Assembly: GCA_049680625.1 (NCBI GenBank)
Contig: JBAUID010000224.1
Location: 1-39,192 of the forward strand
Source of the DNA: JAUIAI01 sp049680625
GTDB taxonomy: Bacteria > Pseudomonadota > Gammaproteobacteria > Burkholderiales > Burkholderiaceae_E
Direction: 5' to 3'
Length of the DNA: 39,192 bases
In this document: piece by piece, positions 33,300 to 39,192 of the stretch
How positions within the stretch are numbered: the first letter of the stretch is position 1
Layout: each line of letters starts with the position of its first letter
Program-made: the position numbers and the translations under genes
The notes under the pieces: model-generated
Databases searched by the model: none
Seen by the model: only the letters and a program-made list of their open reading frames with translations
Told to the model about the DNA's origin: nothing

Positions 33300-34076
33300 A
33301 TGAAACGCGAACCCCTGTCTGAAGTACCTAAAGAATTCAACGCTGTTGAGTGGCAAGCACGGGTAGACCTTGCCGCCGCCCACCGGCTGGCATTTATACA
33401 CAACATGCACGAAGGCATCTTTAACCATCTGACCTTAATTGTGCCGGGCACCAACGATCGCTACTACCAGATACCGTTTGGAATGCATTGGTCTGAAGTG
33501 ACCGCCTCGTGTTTTATGGAAGTCAGCTACGACGGCCAGGTGATGCGCGGCGAAGGTGAAGTCGAACAATCCTGCCTGTGCATTCATGCACCAATTCACC
33601 GCCAGCTCCCCGACCATGCAACCGCCGTCTTTCATACCCACATGCCACATGCCAGCGCGTTGTCCCGCCTGGAAGACCCGCGTATCAAACCGATTGGTCA
33701 GACCGAAGTGATGCTGTCCAAAACAATTGCCTACGACATGGATTACACCGGCCCGGCAATGGACCCAAGCGAAGGTGAACGCCTGGCAGGCCTGGTTGGC
33801 AATAAGAAAATTTTGTTCATGGCCAACCACGGCATTGCCACCTTTGGCAGCTGTGTCTCAGAAGCCTTTGAGATGCTCTACTACATCGAGCGGGCCGCCC
33901 AGGTGCAGCTTTACGCAATGTGGACAGGCCAGAAACTGCTGGAGATGAAACCCGAAGTCGAACAAGAAACCCGTAACTTTGACGGCCAGAACTTCAAACA
34001 CGGCAAACCGCACCTGTATCATTTCGAAGCACTGAAACGAATGCTTGATCGCAAAGAACCTGACTATAAAGACTAG
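33300..34076 (+). CDS. class II aldolase/adducin family protein
   Basis: A 258-residue class II aldolase-fold protein. Probable zinc ligands are His112 and His114 in VFHTHMPHAS and His177 in FMANHGI, the usual three-histidine set. The N-terminal part (RVDLAAAHRLAFIHNMHEGI) matches the adducin-like subgroup rather than L-fuculose-phosphate aldolase itself. Members cleave or decarboxylate small oxo- or hydroxy-acids. The ATG has GGAG five to six bases upstream. It is the last gene of the plus-strand run starting at aroQ and ends 6 nt before the stop of the convergent RidA gene. Confidence 0.86.
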   Translation: MKREPLSEVPKEFNAVEWQARVDLAAAHRLAFIHNMHEGIFNHLTLIVPGTNDRYYQIPFGMHWSEVTASCFMEVSYDGQVMRGEGEVEQSCLCIHAPIHRQLPDHATAVFHTHMPHASALSRLEDPRIKPIGQTEVMLSKTIAYDMDYTGPAMDPSEGERLAGLVGNKKILFMANHGIATFGSCVSEAFEMLYYIERAAQVQLYAMWTGQKLLEMKPEVEQETRNFDGQNFKHGKPHLYHFEALKRMLDRKEPDYKD

Positions 34077-34082
34077 GCAAGA

Positions 34083-34469
34083 CTAGATCGCGGCAATTAC
34101 TTCCACTTCCACCAGGAAGGCCGGATCAGCGAGCGCGCCAGTATCCACCAGCGTGCTTGCCGGGCGCAGGTCGCCAAACACCTCGCCCCGTATCTGGCGA
34201 AACGCTGTTACCCGCGCCGGATTCAGGCCAACAACATAAGTAGTCAACTTAACCACATCACCCAGGCCAGCGTCTGCCCCCGCCAGTGCGAGCTGAATAT
34301 TGGCAAATACCTGGCGTAGCTGTGCCTCGAAACTATCGCCAACTACCTTACCCTGGGCATCAGCGGCAACCTGCCCTGAAATAAAAATGGTTTTGCCACC
34401 GGTCACAACGGCAACATGTGAGTACCCGGCTTTGGCCAGGCCGTCAGGGTCTAAAAATTTTATGCTCAT
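34083..34469 (-). CDS. RidA (YjgF/YER057c/UK114) family protein
   Basis: A 128-residue RidA-family trimer-forming protein with FISGQVAADAQGKVVG, FANIQLALAGADAGLGDVVK and the LRPASTLVDTGAL segment containing Arg102, equivalent to the imine-binding Arg of RidA. Most members hydrolyse reactive enamines/imines, while catabolic relatives act in aminophenol or pyrimidine pathways. The ATG at 34469 has GGAG at a good distance; a GTG one codon earlier is possible. It is divergent from the Baeyer-Villiger-type monooxygenase and convergent with the aldolase gene. Confidence 0.88.
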   Translation of the reverse strand: MSIKFLDPDGLAKAGYSHVAVVTGGKTIFISGQVAADAQGKVVGDSFEAQLRQVFANIQLALAGADAGLGDVVKLTTYVVGLNPARVTAFRQIRGEVFGDLRPASTLVDTGALADPAFLVEVEVIAAI

Positions 34470-34564
34470 CACTACTCCGGTAAGACCGTCATGGTCATTG
34501 CTGTTTAATGTCGGTCATACTATCAAATTGATTTTCTGACTTCGCATTCGAATTTGGCAGGCCT

Positions 34565-36202
34565 ATGAATTCAAAACTGGCGCATCAAAACAGTGTCGAT
34601 AATCTATGGCGCGATGTTGTCGTCGTCGGCGCCGGATTTGCCGGCCTGTATTCGCTACACAAGCTACGCGAACTCAGCTACCGGGTTATTGTCCTCGAAG
34701 CCGGCAGCGATATTGGCGGCACCTGGTTTTGGAACCGCTACCCCGGCGCGCGCTGCGACATCGAAAGCCTGCAATATTCGTATTCGTTCTCTGAAGAGAT
34801 TCAACAGGAATGGCAATGGACCGAGTTATACGGCACCCAGCCAGAGATCCTGCGCTATATCCACTTCGTTGCTGACAGGCTAAACCTGCGCCCCGACATA
34901 CAGCTCAATACAAGGGTCACTGCCATGCGCTTCGATGAGTCAGATAATACGTGGACGGTGAATTGCGACTCGGGAGAACAGTTTGTGTCGCGGCACTGCA
35001 TCATGGCAACAGGGTGCCTGTCAGCCCCTATCGAACCCGATATCACCGGCTTGAATCAATTTTCCGGCGAGCTGTACCGCACAACCAACTGGCCAACCGA
35101 ATCTGTCAATTTCCCGGGCAAAACCGTTGGCTTAATCGGCACCGGCGCAACCGGCGTGCAACTCGCCCCGGTGGTTGCTGAGCAATGTGGTCAGCTACTG
35201 GTTTTTCAGCGAACGCCAAACTTCAGTATTCCGGCCCACAACCGTCCAATTAATGACGGTTACGAGCAGAACTGGAAAGCCAACTATGCCCAACACCGGA
35301 TCAATGCGTCAAAAACCCGCAATAACGCGATCATGTATCACGGCACAGAGCCTGGCGAGAACATGCCGTTGCCCCGGTTACAAGAAATATTCGAAAAACG
35401 CTGGCAAATGGGTGGGCTTAATTTTCTGTACGGGGTGACCGACCTGGTGACCAGTCAGCGGGTTAACGACGCAGCGGCACAATTTGTCTGCGACAAAATT
35501 GCAGCGCTGGTCAAGAACCAGGAAACCGCCCGCAAGCTAATGCCTAAAGGCCAGGTGATTGGTGCCAAGCGCCTCTGTGCCGACACCCATTACTACGAAA
35601 CCTTTAATCGTGACAACGTCCGCCTGATTGATCTGACCGAAGAGCCACTCGAAACCATAACCAAAACCGGGGTAAACACCGAAGGCAGCGGCGGGAAGAA
35701 CCACTACCCACTTGACGTGCTGATTCTCGCCACTGGCTTTGACGCAATGACCGGTGCACTCAATAGAATCGACATCACCGGTCTGGGTGGGACAAACCTG
35801 CGCGACTACTGGGCGGCTGGCGCCAGAACCCTGCTCGGCATGACGGTCGCCGACATGCCCAACTTATTCATTATCACCGGGCCAGGCAGCCCGTCAGTAC
35901 TGAGCAATATGGTTACATCAATTGAGCAGAACGTCGACTGGATTGCAGACTGCATCGAACACATGCATGAGCACGGGTTCCAACGCATCTCTGCCACAGC
36001 CAAGGCTGAACAAGAATGGATGGAACACGTTCAAGCTGTCGCCCAACGAACCCTGCTGCCGTCACAGAAAACCTGGTACGTGGGTGCCAACGTTCCCGGC
36101 AAAGCAGCAGTCTACCTGCCGTATATTGGCGGGGTAACCCAATATCTTGAGCACTGCCGGGATGTGGCCACCAACGGCTACGAGGGGCTGAGCCTGCAGT
36201 AA
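34565..36202 (+). CDS. flavin-containing (Baeyer-Villiger type) monooxygenase with variant fingerprint
   Basis: A 545-residue class B flavin monooxygenase related to cyclohexanone monooxygenase. It has the FAD motif GAGFAG at 22-27, the GGTWFWNRYPGARCD motif at 51-65 and the NADPH motif GTGATG at 192-197. The Baeyer-Villiger fingerprint FxGxxxHxxxWP reads FSGELYRTTNWP at 166-177, with Arg172 (CGC) for the otherwise conserved His. Length and order of motifs are normal, and no frameshift is visible. The enzyme may still oxygenate ketones, or may use the flavin peroxide for another reaction. AGG four bases before the ATG supports the start. Confidence 0.87.
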   Translation: MNSKLAHQNSVDNLWRDVVVVGAGFAGLYSLHKLRELSYRVIVLEAGSDIGGTWFWNRYPGARCDIESLQYSYSFSEEIQQEWQWTELYGTQPEILRYIHFVADRLNLRPDIQLNTRVTAMRFDESDNTWTVNCDSGEQFVSRHCIMATGCLSAPIEPDITGLNQFSGELYRTTNWPTESVNFPGKTVGLIGTGATGVQLAPVVAEQCGQLLVFQRTPNFSIPAHNRPINDGYEQNWKANYAQHRINASKTRNNAIMYHGTEPGENMPLPRLQEIFEKRWQMGGLNFLYGVTDLVTSQRVNDAAAQFVCDKIAALVKNQETARKLMPKGQVIGAKRLCADTHYYETFNRDNVRLIDLTEEPLETITKTGVNTEGSGGKNHYPLDVLILATGFDAMTGALNRIDITGLGGTNLRDYWAAGARTLLGMTVADMPNLFIITGPGSPSVLSNMVTSIEQNVDWIADCIEHMHEHGFQRISATAKAEQEWMEHVQAVAQRTLLPSQKTWYVGANVPGKAAVYLPYIGGVTQYLEHCRDVATNGYEGLSLQ

Positions 36203-36244
36203 TTGGCTGCACTAATTTGGCTGCACTAAGCGGGCGGCACTAAG
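36203..36244. repeat. short tandem repeats after the monooxygenase stop
   Basis: TTGGCTGCACTAA occurs at 36203-36215 and 36217-36229, and a degenerate third copy (GGCGGCACTAAGC) follows to 36244. Slippage-type duplication in the gap between convergent genes; no function suggested. Confidence 0.65.
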
Positions 36245-36288
36245 CAGCCTGCGCGACTGTTGTCCGCGCTTTGCCCTTACTGTTGCCG

Positions 36289-36897
36289 TCACGAACCCGG
36301 CGGCGTTGGCAGAACAATCGGACAAACCCCGGTGTTACCCGCATCCACCTCAGCCAGGGTACTCGCATCCACATCCGTCTGAAAAGTTGCATGGAAACGG
36401 TTGATCACATTACTCATCCCAACCGTCAGACACAAATCAATGATCTGCTGCTTCGAAAAATGTTTTTCAAGATTGCCATAGGTGACATCATCAATCGGCT
36501 CGAGCCGTGTTGACTTGGCCGCGTAGCGAATAATAGCTGCCTGAGCATCCGAATAGATGCCATCGGGCAACGGGTCATCGATAAGATGCCGCATTTGTTC
36601 GTCTGTTAATCCCAGCCCTCGACCGAGCGCTATATGTGTGGGAATTCAGTAAAAGCAATCGTTGACAGTGGTCGCTGTCAGGTAGGCAAGCTCGCCGTGA
36701 GCTGGCTCCAAAGTCGAGTCTTTGCGGTAAACCGTTTGTAACAGTGACGACATCGCCACCAGGGCTTCGGGTCGGTTCGCCAGTGCGCGATAGACATTGA
36801 TCAGCCGACCACGGGCGGCGCCGGCATCCAGTAATGCCTGGCGCGTTTTTGCGTCAACGGCCGGATCGTTCTCGTCGATTATTGGAATTCGAGCCAT
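36289..36897 (-). CDS. AhpD-like (carboxymuconolactone decarboxylase family) probable selenoprotein, in-frame TGA
   Basis: Reading the TGA at 36646-36648 as selenocysteine gives 202 residues. The first half ends in TATTVNDCFY; the TGA is residue 84, and the same frame continues IPTHIALGRGLGLTDEQM and on to a TGA at 36289. AhpD-fold peroxidases use Glu, CxxC and His. Here Glu69, Cys81, residue 84 and His88 reproduce that spacing exactly, so the TGA replaces the resolving or peroxidatic Cys (CxxU). A SECIS-like hairpin lies just downstream. The ATG at 36897 has AGGA at a proper distance. It probably reduces peroxides or acts as a thiol redox protein. It follows the MmgE/PrpD gene by 72 nt. The alternative is a one-base nonsense mutation of TGC or TGT. 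Confidence 0.8.
36610..36643 (-). promoter_or_regulatory. candidate bacterial SECIS element
   Basis: On the minus strand, 2 nt after the TGA, UCCCA (36643-36639) pairs with UGGGA (36614-36610). After an 8-nt bulge, GCGCUC (36630-36625) pairs with GAGGGC (36620-36615) with one G-G mismatch. The apical loop GGUC (36624-36621) begins 21 nt after the TGA. SelB recognition in E. coli fdhF depends on a G-U in a GGUCU loop at a similar distance. Confidence 0.65.
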
Positions 36898-36969
36898 ACC
36901 AACATCCTTTTTTGGTTTACTGATTTCAAAATATAGCACCTGCCGTCAGTCAACCTCAGCCAACCTCCC

Positions 36970-38307
36970 TCAATCAACCTCAGATTTGGAAAGCAAGGCC
37001 ACCAACTGCGCGGCATCAGCAATTTTGTCCAGGTTCCAAACGGCATCAGCAATCGAATCGGTATCCCCGGAAAACTGACCGTACTCGGCCAGTGCGCGCA
37101 ACTTGTCTTGTAAGTCCTGATCGCTCATCGGATTATTGCCACTACCTTTGGCATCACGAATCTGCAGCCGATGCTGCTGTTCGTCATGCGTGGTCAGCAC
37201 CAGGTCAACCGACTCGATACCCAGTTGATCATTGCTATGGAAAACAACCTGTGGTCGACCAGCGCGCCGGGTTTCATCAACGGCATCATCATTAAACTCG
37301 GGCAGACCGGCCCGGCCGCGAGACAATGCGATGGCAATTGCGTGCTGGGCACTCACTTGTGATTCGCGACCCGTGGTGATATCCGGCCGGTTGGCGCGCA
37401 GGCTTAACAGCGAATTACCGGTCAGCTCTACCCGGGCGACATGGTCACTGCGCACACCTTGCTCACGATACAACTGCAAACAAGCATCAACAACCGGGTT
37501 TAAGACAACACCAACCGGGTAGGGTTTGTACGTGTTGCGTGCAATTTCCCATTCCTGGCCAAGGTGATTAGTCAGCGCATCCACATTGGGGGTATCTGAG
37601 AACACCGGCAGAAAACCCGAGCGCCCGGTGAGCGGTTCGGCGGGCCCGGAGTAACCCTCCGCCGCCAGCAGTGCAGACACTATTCCGTTACGCGCCGCAT
37701 TACCCACCCCAATGCTCTTTGACATCGTGCCCAGGGTTTCCACCAGCCCGCCGGCCTGGGCCGAAGCGTTTCCCAGGGCCCAGTTCATCTGACTTGGGTT
37801 AAGCCCCAGCAACGCCCCCACAGCCACCGTGGCTCCAAACACGCCACAAGTCGACGTGATATGCCAACCCCGGGAGTAATGCGAAGGTGACACCGCATTG
37901 CCAATGCGGCATTGCACTTCACCACCCAGGATAAAAGCCCGCAATAAATCCTGCCCGCTGCAGCCGCGCTCTTGGGCAAATGCAAAAAGTGCCGGCGCGA
38001 TGGGCGCGGTGGGGTGAATAATGGTTTGTGGATGAGTATCGTCAAAGTCAAATATATTGGCACCACCTGCATTCAGAAAAGCCGCCAACAACATATCGAC
38101 TCGTTCGGTGCGGCCAATGACAGTGCACTTGCCGGCACCGCTAAACGGTTGCAGTACTGATAAACCGATTTGAATCGCCGGTTCGCGGCAACCGCTCAGG
38201 GCAGTTGCAATACCATTAAGTAAAGAACGCCTGGCTTCATGTTGAACCCGATCAGGAATATCCTGCCAACGGGTTTCACAAACAAAATTAATCAGTGGGT
38301 CAGTCAT
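36970..38307 (-). CDS. MmgE/PrpD family protein
   Basis: A 445-residue member of the MmgE/PrpD family, which includes 2-methylcitrate dehydratase and cis-aconitate decarboxylase. Visible family stretches are FDFDDTHPQTIIHPTAPIAP (about 86-105), SRGWHITSTCGVFGATVAVG and NASAQAGGLVETLGTMSKS, with the expected conserved Asp, His and Lys. In the absence of prpB or prpC nearby, a propionate role is not supported. AGG before the ATG is a fair ribosome site. It is the first gene of a two-gene unit with the AhpD-like selenoprotein candidate and divergent from tctB. The tail around the stop carries a small duplication (GAGGTTGAYTGA twice within 36949-36985). Confidence 0.87.
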   Translation of the reverse strand: MTDPLINFVCETRWQDIPDRVQHEARRSLLNGIATALSGCREPAIQIGLSVLQPFSGAGKCTVIGRTERVDMLLAAFLNAGGANIFDFDDTHPQTIIHPTAPIAPALFAFAQERGCSGQDLLRAFILGGEVQCRIGNAVSPSHYSRGWHITSTCGVFGATVAVGALLGLNPSQMNWALGNASAQAGGLVETLGTMSKSIGVGNAARNGIVSALLAAEGYSGPAEPLTGRSGFLPVFSDTPNVDALTNHLGQEWEIARNTYKPYPVGVVLNPVVDACLQLYREQGVRSDHVARVELTGNSLLSLRANRPDITTGRESQVSAQHAIAIALSRGRAGLPEFNDDAVDETRRAGRPQVVFHSNDQLGIESVDLVLTTHDEQQHRLQIRDAKGSGNNPMSDQDLQDKLRALAEYGQFSGDTDSIADAVWNLDKIADAAQLVALLSKSEVD

Positions 38308-38430
38308 GGTCAGGCCTGGGGACAGTGCTATTGTTTATGGGTTAATGAGTCTATAAGCGGTGCATCATAGTTGTTGATTGCCTCGTCTGGTTTCGATTCG
38401 ACACGCCCACCAACGGATTCTCACACGAAC

Positions 38431-38943
38431 ATGCGAAAAGCAGATCTGATCGGCGGCATAGGCTTTGTGATCTTTGCATTGCTCATGATCCTGCGCATCA
38501 TTCCTGGCGAAACCGAAAGCGGCACTACTTACGGGCTGTCGCCTTACTTTTATCCCACCGTTATGTCAGCCGGCATTTTGATTTGCGGCATCGGTCTGGT
38601 GTGGCAAAACTGGCGCCAACCACGACCTCATAACAACGGTGATCAGGCCGTAAACGAGGCCGGCCACGAAATTGAAATCGATACCGATATGGAGACCAAC
38701 CCCGAAGCCGCGCCGCTGACAGCATCGCAACTCATGATGTTTTTAATCGCGATGGCCGTGATTGTGACCAGCGTCTGGTTAATTCAACGCTTTGGCATCG
38801 TGGTCTTCGCACCGGTGTTGATCGCCGCCCTGATGATTTTTCTGGGCGAGCGTGATTGGCGGGTCATCCTGCCAACGATGCTGCTGCCAGTCGGCATTGT
38901 TTATCTGATCGTGACCCATGTGCTGCAAAGCCCGTTACCTTAA
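38431..38943 (+). CDS. tctB: tripartite tricarboxylate transporter small subunit (TctB family)
   Basis: A 170-residue membrane protein with four predicted helices, separated by a hydrophilic Asp/Glu/Asn-rich loop (about 67-97). GLSPYFYPTVMSAGILICGI is typical of TctB. I use the ATG at 38431 (MRKADLIGG); the longer frame to 38371 adds 20 unlikely residues. No Shine-Dalgarno is clear. It pairs with the large TctA subunit encoded 30 nt downstream; the periplasmic TctC partner is presumably beyond the window. Confidence 0.85.
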   Translation: MRKADLIGGIGFVIFALLMILRIIPGETESGTTYGLSPYFYPTVMSAGILICGIGLVWQNWRQPRPHNNGDQAVNEAGHEIEIDTDMETNPEAAPLTASQLMMFLIAMAVIVTSVWLIQRFGIVVFAPVLIAALMIFLGERDWRVILPTMLLPVGIVYLIVTHVLQSPLP

Positions 38944-38973
38944 CCATTTGCCTTCCGTGTTTGGCATTCAATC

Positions 38974-39192
38974 ATGATTGACGCGTTCACCGGCGCAATA
39001 GCTGACGTATTTACCGTCACCGTGATTGCTTATATTTTTCTCGGGGTCACGATTGGCTACCTGGTGGGCGCGTTACCGGGCATGAACCGGGCAACCGCCA
39101 TTGCCCTGCTGCTGCCTTTCACCGCCAGCATGGCGCCCCTGGTTGCGCTGTCGTTTCTGATTGGGGTCAACAAAGGCGGCGCTGCCGGCAGC
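38974..39192 (+). CDS. tctA: tripartite tricarboxylate transporter large subunit TctA (partial, 5' end)
   Basis: The first 73 codons of TctA run off the right edge. MIDAFTGAIADVFT begins the first helix region, and the diagnostic VGALPGMNRATAIALLLPF follows. The usual motif is GxLPGLG, so Met-Asn here is a small variation. The frame is open to the last base. It forms the ion-coupled channel with TctB; the substrate is likely a carboxylate but cannot be told from this piece. Confidence 0.88.
   Translation, partial: MIDAFTGAIADVFTVTVIAYIFLGVTIGYLVGALPGMNRATAIALLLPFTASMAPLVALSFLIGVNKGGAAGS

Noticed and set aside
36646..36939. The AhpD-like gene as two separate short genes (36646-36939 and 36289-36594)
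   Set aside because: The second piece has no ribosome site and starts mid-domain. Both share one frame across the TGA and together give the normal family architecture.
1..39192. Mobile elements, prophage, CRISPR arrays
   Set aside because: No transposase, integrase, phage gene or regularly spaced direct repeats were seen on either strand.

Overview
The window looks like a chromosomal segment of a Gram-negative proteobacterium, probably a marine or other free-living heterotroph. The evidence is Sec-type signal peptides, a TRAP transporter, the start of a tripartite tricarboxylate transporter (TTT), a Ugp-type ABC importer, a DevBCA-type exporter and many small catabolic enzymes. The species cannot be named from the sequence. 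There are no rRNA or tRNA genes, no IS elements, no CRISPR arrays and no phage genes. Coding density is high, with many 1-4 nt gene overlaps.

Layout. (1) 1-7434: the tail of an unidentified gene, then a minus-strand run read from 7434 downward: a GlpR-like DeoR repressor, a UgpC-like ATPase, a UgpB-like binding protein, two permeases, an endonuclease/exonuclease/phosphatase (EEP) family enzyme and a LarA-like protein. A GlpR-type palindrome sits at the repressor promoter. A second palindrome with the same core lies before the divergent Na/Pi-cotransporter/PhoU gene (7688-9346). Together they suggest one phosphorus or glycerol-phosphate acquisition unit. (2) 9544-11890: a PAS hybrid histidine kinase and a stand-alone receiver, convergent and overlapping. 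(3) 11983-18904: a minus-strand operon of DUF1611 (DgcN-like), an alanine-racemase-fold protein, an M81/MlrC-type protein, gamma-glutamyltransferase, an RraA-like protein and a small unknown, closed by an intrinsic terminator. It is diverged from a TRAP transporter (19533-22483), with a DHDPS-family lyase tail-to-tail beyond it. I read this block as possible use of D-glutamate or gamma-glutamyl compounds. (4) 23535-26774: a DevB/DevC/DevA-type ABC exporter. (5) 27167-39192: a mosaic of small-molecule catabolism genes: VOC protein, flavin monooxygenase, TIM-barrel isomerase, divergent AroQ-like dehydratase, FAD reductase/dehydrogenase, ArsH, class II aldolase, RidA, a Baeyer-Villiger-type monooxygenase, an AhpD-like protein, MmgE/PrpD, and TctB-TctA running off the end.

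The most striking observation is at 36289-36897. The AhpD/carboxymuconolactone-decarboxylase-like gene has an in-frame TGA exactly where the second cysteine of the CxxC active site belongs. The frame stays open and family-like for another 118 codons, and a bacterial SECIS-like hairpin with a GGUC apical loop lies 21 nt after the TGA. This is best read as a selenoprotein that ordinary gene calling splits in two. Other leads are the paired GlpR-like operators, an AroQ homologue lacking two substrate-binding residues, and a BVMO-type enzyme with Arg in place of the fingerprint His.
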